DNA from: Clostridium nigeriense
Lineage (GTDB): Bacteria > Bacillota > Clostridia > Clostridiales > Clostridiaceae
Reading direction: 5' to 3'
Assembly (NCBI RefSeq): GCF_900086595.1
Contig: NZ_LT575472.1
Span: forward strand, 1,378,542 to 1,442,541
Length of the DNA stretch: 64,000 nt
Positions 46,001 to 54,648 of this stretch are shown here, piece by piece. The notes beneath the pieces are model-generated. The model ran no database searches and had not been told where the DNA came from. It saw only the letters and a program-made list of their open reading frames with translations. The translations under genes and the position numbers were made by a program. The first letter of the stretch is position 1, and each line of letters starts with the position of its first letter.

Positions 46001-46059
46001 TTGACAAACATGTACGTATAAGTTAATATAGAGTCATAAAGAAGATGTACGTACAAGTT
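46001..46059 (+). promoter_or_regulatory. Trehalose operon promoter with two TreR-type operators
   Basis: TTGACA (46001-46006) and TAATAT (46024-46029) are 17 bases apart. TGTACGTATAAGTT (46011-46024) fills the spacer and TGTACGTACAAGTT (46046-46059) lies just downstream of the start of transcription. The two repeats are 35 bp apart and contain the near-palindrome TTGTACGTACAA on one strand. Their position over the promoter, and the GntR-type repressor at the end of the operon, suggest they are TreR operators. Confidence 0.75.
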
Positions 46060-46076
46060 TTAAGGGAGGAAATTAT

Positions 46077-47486
46077 ATGGGAAAGTATATTGATGATTCA
46101 AAAGAATTATTAAAGTACGTAGGTGGTAAAGAAAATATTAGTGCGGTAACACATTGTGTAACTCGTATGAGATTTGTATTAAAGGATACTACTAAGGCTG
46201 ACAAAGAAAAAATAGAAGGTTTAAAGTCTGTTAAAGGAACTTTTATTCAAGCAGGACAGTTTCAAGTAATAATAGGAAATACTGTAGGAGATTTTTATAA
46301 TGACTTTGTAAAAGTTTCTGGAGTAGAGGGAGTTAGCAAAGAAAATGCAAAGGATGCAGCTAAGTCAAATATGACATTTATGCAAAGGCTTATGGCAAAT
46401 TTAGCTGAAATATTTTCACCTCTTATACCAGCAATTATAGTTGGAGGATTAATATTAGGATTTAGAAACATCATTGGTGATGTTAAGATGTTTGAAGATG
46501 GAACTAAAACCTTAATTGAAGTATCACAATTTTGGGCTGGTACTTATAATTTCTTGTGGTTAATAGGAGAGGCTATATTCCACTTCCTACCTGTGGGAAT
46601 TACATGGGCTATATCTAAGAAGATGGGTACTACTCAAATTTTAGGAATTGTACTAGGAATTACATTAGTATCACCACAACTATTAAATGCCTATGCTGTT
46701 TCAAGTGGAGCAGAAATTCCATTTTGGGACTTTGGTTTTGCAAAGGTAAATATGATTGGATATCAAGCACAAGTTATACCAGCAATACTTGCAGGGTTTG
46801 TACTTGTATATCTTGAAAAATTCTTTAGAAAAATATCGCCAGCATCAATTTCTATGATAATTGTTCCATTTTTTGCTTTAATACCAGCAGTTATTGTAGC
46901 ACATACAATACTTGGACCAATTGGTTGGAAAATAGGAGACGTTATTTCACAAGTAGTGTACTCAGGATTAACTTCATCATTTAGATGGTTATTTGCAGGA
47001 ATTTTTGGCTTTGTTTATGCGCCGTTAGTTATTACTGGATTACACCATATGACCAATGCAATAGATTTACAATTAATGGCTCAAGTAGGAGGAACATCTT
47101 TATGGCCGATGATAGCTTTATCTAATATAGCTCAAGGTTCTGCAGTACTTGCGATGATTTACTTACAAAGAAAAAAAGAAGAAGAAAAACAAGTTTCAAT
47201 ACCAGCATGTATTTCAGCTTACTTGGGTGTAACAGAACCTGCATTATTTGGAGTTAACTTAAAATATGGATTCCCATTTATATGTGGAATGATAGGCTCG
47301 GGAATAGCAGCAATAATATCAGTAGGTAGTGGTGTTATGGCTAATGCAATTGGAATAGGAGGACTTCCAGGAATTCTTTCAATTAAGCCACAACATATGC
47401 TTATGTTTTTAGTAGCTATGTTAGTAGCCATAGTAGTACCATTTGTATTAACTTTAGTTGTTGGTAAGAAAAAATTAGAAATATAA
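46077..47486 (+). CDS. treP: Trehalose-specific PTS enzyme IIBC
   Basis: The 469-residue protein has an N-terminal EIIB domain with phosphorylated C27 in VTHCVTRMRFVL and a membrane EIIC domain from about residue 105, with the substrate-loop motif HHMTNAIDLQLM. It imports trehalose and phosphorylates it to trehalose-6-phosphate. There is no EIIA domain, so it must borrow a glucose-type EIIA from elsewhere, as the B. subtilis protein does. It is the first gene of an operon with the hydrolase and repressor. AGGGAGG precedes the start. Confidence 0.94.
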   Translation: MGKYIDDSKELLKYVGGKENISAVTHCVTRMRFVLKDTTKADKEKIEGLKSVKGTFIQAGQFQVIIGNTVGDFYNDFVKVSGVEGVSKENAKDAAKSNMTFMQRLMANLAEIFSPLIPAIIVGGLILGFRNIIGDVKMFEDGTKTLIEVSQFWAGTYNFLWLIGEAIFHFLPVGITWAISKKMGTTQILGIVLGITLVSPQLLNAYAVSSGAEIPFWDFGFAKVNMIGYQAQVIPAILAGFVLVYLEKFFRKISPASISMIIVPFFALIPAVIVAHTILGPIGWKIGDVISQVVYSGLTSSFRWLFAGIFGFVYAPLVITGLHHMTNAIDLQLMAQVGGTSLWPMIALSNIAQGSAVLAMIYLQRKKEEEKQVSIPACISAYLGVTEPALFGVNLKYGFPFICGMIGSGIAAIISVGSGVMANAIGIGGLPGILSIKPQHMLMFLVAMLVAIVVPFVLTLVVGKKKLEI

Positions 47487-47496
47487 AATAAATCTT

Positions 47497-47533
47497 GGAT
47501 AATGGTGCTGTTAGTATAATAGCTCCATTGTCC
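47497..47533 (+). other. Intercistronic hairpin between treP and treA
   Basis: GGATAATGG (47497-47505) pairs with CCATTGTCC (47525-47533), with one U-G pair and an inner GCT/AGC stem. There is no T run. It may shield the mRNA end or adjust the ratio of transporter to hydrolase. Confidence 0.5.
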
Positions 47534-47560
47534 TTATTTGCTAAACAAAGGAGATTTAAC

Positions 47561-49225
47561 ATGAAAAACTTTAAAGAAAGTGTAGTTTATCAAATATACC
47601 CTAAATCATTTAATGACTCAAATGGAGATGGAATTGGAGATATAAACGGAGTAATAGAAAAATTAGATTATTTGAAAGAATTAGGTGTAGATTATATATG
47701 GTTAACTCCAGTTTATGTATCTCCACAAAAGGATAATGGATATGATATAGAAGATTATTATAATATAGACCCAAGAATGGGAACTATGGAGGATTTTGAT
47801 AACTTAGTTAAAGAAGCTAAAAAGAGAAATATAGAAATAATGCTAGATATGGTATTTAATCATACATCAACTGAACATAATTGGTTTAAAAAAGCTATGG
47901 AAGGTGATGAAAAATATAAGAATTTCTATATATTTAAAGAAGGTAATGGCAGTGAACCTCCAACAAATTGGATTTCTAAATTTGGTGGAAGTGCATGGAA
48001 ATATGTAGAGAAATTTAATGAATACTATTTACATTTGTTTGATATAACTCAAGGTGATTTAAATTGGGATAACGAAGAAGTAAGAAATGAAATATTTAAA
48101 GTAGTTAATTTCTGGATTGAAAAAGGGATAAAAGGATTTAGATTAGATGTTATAAATCTTATATCTAAGCCAGAAAACTTTGAAGATGATTACGTTGGAG
48201 ATGGAAGAAAATTTTATACAGATGGGCCAAATATTCATAAGTATTTAAAAGAGCTTAATAAAAATACTTTTGGTAAATATGAAGACATCATAACAGTGGG
48301 AGAAATGTCATCAACTTCAGTAGAAAACTGTATAAGGTATTCTAATCCAGATGAAAAAGAACTTTCTATGGTATTTAATTTCCATCACTTAAAGGTTGAT
48401 TATGAAAATGGAGACAAATGGACTTTAATGGATTTTGACTTTAAGATGCTTAAGGATATATTTAAGAAGTGGCAAGAAGAAATGCAAGAGGGTAATGGAT
48501 GGAGTGCAGTATTCTGGTGCAATCATGATCAGCCAAGAATAGTATCAAGACTTGGAGATGATAAAGAATATCATAAAGAAAGCGCTAAGATGCTTGCAAC
48601 TACAGTACACATGATGAGGGGGACTCCATATATTTATCAAGGTGAAGAATTCGGAATGACCAATCCATATTTTGACACTATAGAAGAATATAGAGATGTA
48701 GAGTCTATAAATTATTATAATATTTTAAAAGAAAAGGGAGAAAATGAAGATAAGATTTTAGAAATATTGAAGTCTAAATCAAGAGATAATTCAAGAACAC
48801 CAGTACAATGGAATGATGATTTAAATGCAGGGTTTTCTAAAGGTACACCTTGGATCCCAGTAGCTAAAAATTATAAAAGTATAAATGCTAAAAATGCTTT
48901 AGAAGATAAGGATTCAGTATTTTATCATTATAAAAAGCTTATATCATTAAGAAAAAAATATGATGTTATTTCAAAAGGTAGTATTAAAATGATACTAGAG
49001 GATAGTGATACAGTATTAGCTTACACAAGAAAATATGAAAATAAAATATTAGTGGTTTTAAATAATTTTTATCCAAAAGAAACTATAGTAAATCTTCCAA
49101 AAGATTTATTAAAGGAAAGTAAAAAATCAACAGTACTTTTGTCTAACTATGAGAACTCTAAAGAACTTTCAGAAGAAATATTACTTAGACCTTATGAATC
49201 TATAGCATATTATATTGAGAATTAG
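47561..49225 (+). CDS. treA: Trehalose-6-phosphate hydrolase (GH13)
   Basis: The start at 47561 is chosen because AAAGGAG lies 8 bases upstream; an earlier in-frame TTG lies at the hairpin. The 554-residue enzyme has GH13 motifs: nucleophile D196 in GFRLDVINL, acid/base E248 in TVGEMSS and D323 in WCNHDQPR. Length and the opening VVYQIYPKSFNDSNGDGIG match TreA/TreC and oligo-1,6-glucosidases. Its place directly after the trehalose PTS gene and before TreR assigns it to cleavage of trehalose-6-phosphate into glucose and glucose-6-phosphate. No signal peptide. Confidence 0.94.
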   Translation: MKNFKESVVYQIYPKSFNDSNGDGIGDINGVIEKLDYLKELGVDYIWLTPVYVSPQKDNGYDIEDYYNIDPRMGTMEDFDNLVKEAKKRNIEIMLDMVFNHTSTEHNWFKKAMEGDEKYKNFYIFKEGNGSEPPTNWISKFGGSAWKYVEKFNEYYLHLFDITQGDLNWDNEEVRNEIFKVVNFWIEKGIKGFRLDVINLISKPENFEDDYVGDGRKFYTDGPNIHKYLKELNKNTFGKYEDIITVGEMSSTSVENCIRYSNPDEKELSMVFNFHHLKVDYENGDKWTLMDFDFKMLKDIFKKWQEEMQEGNGWSAVFWCNHDQPRIVSRLGDDKEYHKESAKMLATTVHMMRGTPYIYQGEEFGMTNPYFDTIEEYRDVESINYYNILKEKGENEDKILEILKSKSRDNSRTPVQWNDDLNAGFSKGTPWIPVAKNYKSINAKNALEDKDSVFYHYKKLISLRKKYDVISKGSIKMILEDSDTVLAYTRKYENKILVVLNNFYPKETIVNLPKDLLKESKKSTVLLSNYENSKELSEEILLRPYESIAYYIEN

Positions 49226-49259
49226 ATGGAATATATGATAAAATAACTATGGTGATAAA

Positions 49260-49970
49260 ATGGATAGAAAGTATTTAAATATATATAATATCATAGTTAA
49301 TAAGATAGAAAATAAGGAATATGAACCTAATGATAAATTACCATCTGAAAAGGAATTAATGGATGAGTATAATGTATCAAGAGATACTGTAAGAAAGTCT
49401 TTAAATATGTTAGAGCAAAATGGCTATATCCAAAAAAATAAGGGGAAAGGCTCCTTTGTTTTGGATATTAATAAGTTTAACTTTCCTGTATCAGGTGTAG
49501 TAAGTTTTAAAGAGCTTTCAAGTAAATTGGGAAGAAGAATAGAGACTATAGTAGAAAGATTTGAATGCATTAATCCTAATAAAAACATACTAACAAGTCT
49601 AGAACTAAATAGTGAAGATAAGGTTTGGGATATAATAAGATCCAGATCAATAGATGGTGAAAAAGTAATATTAGATAAGGATTATATTGCTCAGAAGTTT
49701 GTTGAAAATCTTACAGAAGAAATATGTAGAGATTCTTTATATGAGTATTTTGAAAATGTATTAGGATTAAGAATTGCATATGCAAAAAAAGAAATAACAG
49801 TTCAAAATGTAACGGAAGAAGACAAAAAATATCTAGATATGAAGGGTTTTGAAATGATAGTTGTAGTTAAAAGCTATACTTATTTAGATGACACAAGTCT
49901 TTTTCAATATACGGAGTCAAGACATAGACCAGATAAGTTTGTTTTTGTAGATTTTGCAAGAAGACATTAA
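49260..49970 (+). CDS. treR: GntR-family trehalose operon repressor
   Basis: This 236-residue regulator has an N-terminal winged helix-turn-helix (about 1-70, with LPSEKELMDEYNVSRDTVRKSL) and a C-terminal UTRA ligand domain (about 90-236). It lies 34 bases after the hydrolase gene and is the third gene of the trehalose operon. Proteins of this type release DNA on binding trehalose-6-phosphate. The two repeats over the operon promoter are its likely targets, so it controls its own synthesis. A strong terminator follows. Confidence 0.92.
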   Translation: MDRKYLNIYNIIVNKIENKEYEPNDKLPSEKELMDEYNVSRDTVRKSLNMLEQNGYIQKNKGKGSFVLDINKFNFPVSGVVSFKELSSKLGRRIETIVERFECINPNKNILTSLELNSEDKVWDIIRSRSIDGEKVILDKDYIAQKFVENLTEEICRDSLYEYFENVLGLRIAYAKKEITVQNVTEEDKKYLDMKGFEMIVVVKSYTYLDDTSLFQYTESRHRPDKFVFVDFARRH

Positions 49971-50014
49971 TTATAGTATTAGAGAGAGTTTATTATATTT
50001 TAAGAAATTAATTT

Positions 50015-50052
50015 AGAGTATTAACAAAATTAAATTGTTAATACTCTTTTTT
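50015..50052 (+). terminator. Rho-independent terminator of the trehalose operon
   Basis: A perfect 13-bp stem (50015-50027 with 50035-50047) with a 7-base loop ends in a T run. Confidence 0.92.
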
Positions 50053-50124
50053 GTATATTTAAAAAATCACATAAGAATAAAAATTTAATATATTGGTATA
50101 AAATTAGTAAATTAAGGTGATTAA

Positions 50125-51924
50125 ATGAGTTTTGGTAAATTACAATTTATTTTATTTGTTGGTGAAGAATCTTTACCTGTAACTGATGCAGAAATAATTA
50201 TAATTAACACAGATACAGCCGAGTTAGTTAGCAATAAGGTTGTAAAGGTTGATAATGATGGAAAAACTAAACCAATAAGTTTATATACTTATGATAAATA
50301 TCTTTCAGAAGAACCAGATGTGGCAATTAAACCATATAAAACCTATGATGCAATTATTTTAAGTAATAAATTTCAAAACAAATATATAAAGGGAATACCT
50401 ATATTTAGTGGTGTAACATCAATTCAAAAGGTTCAAATGACACCAAAAGTTAGGGGAGAAAGCTCTATAGATGTTATAGATATTCCACCTAATGCTTTGA
50501 CTTTACCACCTAGCTTGTTAAAAAAAGAAAAGGATTTTGAGAATTTGAAGAGTGATGCTTCTTCAAAATTACTAAAGGATGTAGTTATTCCTGAATATAT
50601 TACAGTTCATTTAGGAACGCCTACATCATATGCTGAGAATGTGACGGTTCCATTTACTGATTATATAAAGAATGTTGCATCAAGTGAAATATATCCTACA
50701 TGGCCGAAAGAGGCTTTAAAAAGTAATATATATGCTGAAATATCTTTTACATTAAATAGAATTTATACTGAATGGTATAGAAGTAGAGGATATGATTTTG
50801 ACATAACAAACTCAACAGCATATGATCATTATTTTGTAAATGGAAGAAATTATTTTGATACAATAAGTGATGTTGTGGATGAGATATTTAATGAGTATAT
50901 AAGTAGAAAAGGTTTTAAGGAGCCTTTACTTGCTCAATATTGCAATGGAACAACTGTTACTTGTGATGGATTATCACAATGGGGGACAGTGACTTATGCT
51001 AATAATGGTGATTCTGCATATCAAATATTAAAAAAATATTATGGAGATAATATTGAAATAAGAACTGCTGATTACGTTGAAGGGGCTATTGAGTCTTATC
51101 CTGGAAAAGCATTGAAGTTAGGGGATAAGGGTGAGGATGTTAAAATAATACAACAACAATTAAATAGAATAAGAAAGAATTATCCTGGAATTCCAGAGAT
51201 AACAAATGAAAATGGAGAATTTAATGAAGCAACTAAAAATGCTGTTAAGACATTTCAAAAGATATTTAATTTAACACCAGATGGAATTGTTGGAAAGAAA
51301 ACATGGTATAAAATATCTCAAATATATGTAGGAGTAAAAAAGTTAGCAGAACTTAATTCTGAAGGAGAAAAATTACCATTACCAGATAAAGTACCAACTA
51401 ATATTTTGAGGTTAGGCGATAAAGGTGAAGAAGTAAAAAATGCTCAATTCCTATTAAAGGCTATAGGAACTTTTTATGATAATATTCTTCCAATAGAAGT
51501 AACAGGAGAATTTGATAAGAATATGGAGGAAGTTGTTAAGTCGTTTCAAAGTGAGTTTGGCCTAGATGATGATGGAATTATAGGACCAAAGACTTGGAGT
51601 AAACTAATAGAAGTTTATAAAATTATAGAACCATATATATTAACTGGTTCAGGAGAATTTATTAAATATCCAGGATACTTAATAAAGAAGGGAAAAAGAG
51701 GAGAGGATGTAAGGTTAATTCAAGAATGGTTAAATGAAATACACAAAAAGTATCAGTTTATTCCAGAGGTAAGTGTTGATGGTATATTTGGAGAGAAAAC
51801 TAAAGAAGCTATAATGATCTTTCAAAGATGGCAAGGTCTTATAGCAGATGGAATAGTAGGACCATTAACGTGGGACAAATTATATGAAATTTATAGAGAG
51901 GTAATTAAGGAGAATTTTAGCTAA
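50125..51924 (+). CDS. SpoIID/SleC-like lytic enzyme with three peptidoglycan-binding domains
   Basis: The 599-residue protein has an N-terminal beta-rich region (about 1-140), a SpoIID-like domain (about 155-310) and three C-terminal PG_binding_1 repeats (about 331-400, 431-505, 518-590) with LGDKGEDVK, LGDKGEEVK and KGKRGEDVR starts and DGIVGxxTW ends. The SpoIID fold is a lytic transglycosylase; E188 in SSEIYPTWPKEALKS is the likely catalytic glutamate. The overall plan is that of SleC-type spore cortex-lytic enzymes, although SleC normally has fewer binding repeats. No clear signal peptide is seen. A role in spore cortex breakdown or wall remodelling is likely. The gene stands alone. Confidence 0.8.
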   Translation: MSFGKLQFILFVGEESLPVTDAEIIIINTDTAELVSNKVVKVDNDGKTKPISLYTYDKYLSEEPDVAIKPYKTYDAIILSNKFQNKYIKGIPIFSGVTSIQKVQMTPKVRGESSIDVIDIPPNALTLPPSLLKKEKDFENLKSDASSKLLKDVVIPEYITVHLGTPTSYAENVTVPFTDYIKNVASSEIYPTWPKEALKSNIYAEISFTLNRIYTEWYRSRGYDFDITNSTAYDHYFVNGRNYFDTISDVVDEIFNEYISRKGFKEPLLAQYCNGTTVTCDGLSQWGTVTYANNGDSAYQILKKYYGDNIEIRTADYVEGAIESYPGKALKLGDKGEDVKIIQQQLNRIRKNYPGIPEITNENGEFNEATKNAVKTFQKIFNLTPDGIVGKKTWYKISQIYVGVKKLAELNSEGEKLPLPDKVPTNILRLGDKGEEVKNAQFLLKAIGTFYDNILPIEVTGEFDKNMEEVVKSFQSEFGLDDDGIIGPKTWSKLIEVYKIIEPYILTGSGEFIKYPGYLIKKGKRGEDVRLIQEWLNEIHKKYQFIPEVSVDGIFGEKTKEAIMIFQRWQGLIADGIVGPLTWDKLYEIYREVIKENFS

Positions 51925-52030
51925 TTAATGAAATTTATAAAGAATTAGAAGTATATAAAGAAATTACGAGTTAATATAAAAATTAAAAATAAAGTGTCTA
52001 AATATCAAATAGCATTATAATTTTAAATAT

Positions 52031-52066
52031 ATATTAACTGGGCTATTTAAATAACCCAGTTAATAT
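52031..52066. terminator. Bidirectional hairpin between the lytic enzyme and GGDEF/EAL genes
   Basis: A perfect 12-bp stem (52031-52042 with 52055-52066) lies between convergent genes. It has an AT-rich tail on both strands, including a TTTTTT run on the plus side. The stretch 51925-52030 has nothing else visible. Confidence 0.7.
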
Positions 52067-52069
52067 ATA

Positions 52070-54367
52070 TTATATTTTTTTCATAAACTTTAAATCGAAT
52101 TCTTCTGAACTAAGAGGTTTACTATAATAATAACCTTGTCCATAATCACATCCCATACGTTTCACTAATATTTCATCTTCTTTACTTTCGATACCCTCAA
52201 CAACAGTAGAGATTTTTAAGTCTTTAGCCAAATTAACAATATTTTTAAAGGTAAACTCAAGTTTTGTTCTCTTATTAGGAGATTTTTCATTAAGAAAACT
52301 ACGATCAAATTTAATTTCGTCTATATCAATACTTGTTAGAGTATTTAATGAAGAGTAACCACTTCCAAAGTCATCCATAGATATTTTAAGGCCATTAGAA
52401 CGTAATTGTTTTATTGTTTTATTAAATTCATCTAAATTCTCAATAGCCATACCTTCAAGAACTTCTAAAGTAATTAAGTTTCTTGGTATATTATATTTGG
52501 ATATTATTTTCATGATATTATCTACATAATCTGTTCTATAAAATAGAAGTTTACTTTGATTTACTGATATTGTTATTGGTTGAATATTCGAATCTATCCA
52601 GTAACGAATTTTTTCACATACCTTTTCAAACATGTACAAATCTAGTTGAATACAAAAACCGTTATTCTCAAATAGAGAAATGAACTTATCAGGAAAGATT
52701 ATAGTTCTATCATTAGTTATCCATCTAACTAAAGCTTCTGCTCCTAAAACATTACCTGTTTTTAAATCAGTTTTAGGTTGTAAAAATAATTTGAACTCAT
52801 TATTTTTTAAAGCATTTTCCATAGTACTTTCTATTAAGTTATTGAAGTTTTCAGTTTCGTGCATTTTTTTATCGTAAAAATTTATTATATTTACATAACG
52901 TTTTTTTATATGTTTTTGAACAAAGTCCGCATTACTGATCAAATTAGTTAGCAAATCTTTATTTATATCTATGAAAGAAGAGTTTAAATCATTTATAGCT
53001 ACTGCAGAGTATAAAGTAAGTGGATATTTTATATTTATATCGGAAATTGAATTGCAAATATTATTCATTATATTAGTTAAACGTCTTTTAATATTAGCTT
53101 TATCAATATCATTAATTAATAAGTAAAATTGATCGGAATTATAACGACAATAAACTTCTTTGACATTTATACTTGATTCTAAAACCTTAGAGATTTTCAT
53201 TAATAATAAATCTGAATTATGACGTCCTATTATTTCATTTATGTATTGAAAATTTCTAATGTTTAGTGTAGCTATACTATATTTTTTATCTTTTAATAAT
53301 AATTTAGAACATTCGTATTTAAATTTTTTAAAGTTGTAACATCCCACCGTTTCATCATAACAGACTAATTTTATTAAATCATTATTATATATTAATAAGC
53401 TTTTATATAAGAATAAAATTAAAAAAATTATTATTATAGTAACAATTAACAATGTAACAATAATAGTTTGTATTAAGGAGTAAACAGGACTTTTAAAGTT
53501 ATTATATTTATCAACATAAATTAAATTCCAATTATTCAAATTAAGAGGCTCTATATATAAAGGATAGCTATTACCTTCATAATTGATTTCAGATTTATAT
53601 GATTCTCTTTCTTTAATTTTTTTTTGTATATTTAACTTTTCATTATCTGATATATAAGAATCAGAATATATAGATTGAATTTTTTCTTCTATGAGACTGT
53701 GCTTTGACCAAGTAATAAACTCACCTTTACTATTAATCCAATCAATGTCAAGGACATAATTAGAAAGAGTTTTTTGATTTAATATATTTTGAAATATATC
53801 TAGTTTTTTAGAACCAGTTAGACAACCAATTATGTTACCATTATTATCATATATAGGAATTGCGTAAATTATAATATTTATACCTAAGTCACTATCATAA
53901 AAAACTTCAGAAATTGAATTTTCACCTTTCAAAGCTTTTTCTATAACTAATTTTGATTCAGGATTCAAATCATTTATATCTAAATTGGTTTCAATTGTTT
54001 GAGGAAAAGTTAAATGAGTATTAGATCCATCAATAGAAAAATAGCAAATTCTTTCAAATTCATTTTGTGTATTTTTATAATAGCTTCCATCTTGTAAAGT
54101 AGCAAAGTTGAGTAAATTATTATTATCTATAAATGAACTTAATGCTCTTAAGGATTGAAAGTCTGAGTTAAACTGATTTTTTAAGTTTATTTTATATTCA
54201 TTTATTAAAGCTTTTAAATTTATATAAAATGATTTAGTATTAGCTTTTTGAAGTGCCAATATCTCGATAAAAGAAAAAATTATTAGTAGCAAACTTATAG
54301 TGATCGTTATAATTGTTCTTCTAAAAAGATTTTTTTGAACAATATTTTCATTTAAATATTTTTGCAT
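52070..54367 (-). CDS. Membrane GGDEF-EAL protein, probable cyclic-di-GMP phosphodiesterase
   Basis: The 765-residue protein has an N-terminal helix (about 18-38), an extracellular Cache-like sensor (about 40-295), a second helix (about 300-325), a GGDEF domain (about 340-500) and an EAL domain (about 525-765). The GGDEF signature is degenerate: the site reads YNSDQF near residue 409. The EAL domain looks active: GAEALVRW near 545, NQSKLLF, DDFGSGYSS and KFDRSFL. It should therefore degrade cyclic di-GMP, with the GGDEF part acting as a regulatory domain. The PilZ-tailed glycosyltransferase at 24243 is a possible downstream target. AAAGGAG precedes the start. Confidence 0.92.
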   Translation of the reverse strand: MQKYLNENIVQKNLFRRTIITITISLLLIIFSFIEILALQKANTKSFYINLKALINEYKINLKNQFNSDFQSLRALSSFIDNNNLLNFATLQDGSYYKNTQNEFERICYFSIDGSNTHLTFPQTIETNLDINDLNPESKLVIEKALKGENSISEVFYDSDLGINIIIYAIPIYDNNGNIIGCLTGSKKLDIFQNILNQKTLSNYVLDIDWINSKGEFITWSKHSLIEEKIQSIYSDSYISDNEKLNIQKKIKERESYKSEINYEGNSYPLYIEPLNLNNWNLIYVDKYNNFKSPVYSLIQTIIVTLLIVTIIIIFLILFLYKSLLIYNNDLIKLVCYDETVGCYNFKKFKYECSKLLLKDKKYSIATLNIRNFQYINEIIGRHNSDLLLMKISKVLESSINVKEVYCRYNSDQFYLLINDIDKANIKRRLTNIMNNICNSISDINIKYPLTLYSAVAINDLNSSFIDINKDLLTNLISNADFVQKHIKKRYVNIINFYDKKMHETENFNNLIESTMENALKNNEFKLFLQPKTDLKTGNVLGAEALVRWITNDRTIIFPDKFISLFENNGFCIQLDLYMFEKVCEKIRYWIDSNIQPITISVNQSKLLFYRTDYVDNIMKIISKYNIPRNLITLEVLEGMAIENLDEFNKTIKQLRSNGLKISMDDFGSGYSSLNTLTSIDIDEIKFDRSFLNEKSPNKRTKLEFTFKNIVNLAKDLKISTVVEGIESKEDEILVKRMGCDYGQGYYYSKPLSSEEFDLKFMKKI

Positions 54368-54577
54368 AATTAACTCCTTTAATAAAATTACCCTAAAGAA
54401 AAAATGATAATTTATAAATTAAAGAAAAAAATAATCCCAAATCATAACAAATATTTAATAGAATTATAACACAAATTGTTCTCGAATTAAAGTTTAAGTC
54501 TATAATTGAATGAGAGAATTTATAAAATAAATATAAACTTTAAGGTATCATAGATAATATTTAATAGATAGTGAGTG

Positions 54578-54625
54578 AAAATATATTCAAAAGATGATAA
54601 AATATATTCATAATAAATATATAAT
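54578..54625 (+). promoter_or_regulatory. Direct repeat and -10 element before the amidohydrolase gene
   Basis: AAAATATATTCA occurs at 54578-54589 and 54599-54610, exactly 21 bp (two helical turns) apart. TATAAT lies at 54620-54625. The second copy covers the place of the -35 element, which is poor. This fits an activator that binds two direct repeats and contacts polymerase. The rest of the gap (54368-54577) shows nothing clear. Confidence 0.4.
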
Positions 54626-54648
54626 AAAATAGATAAAGGGTGTTTGAA

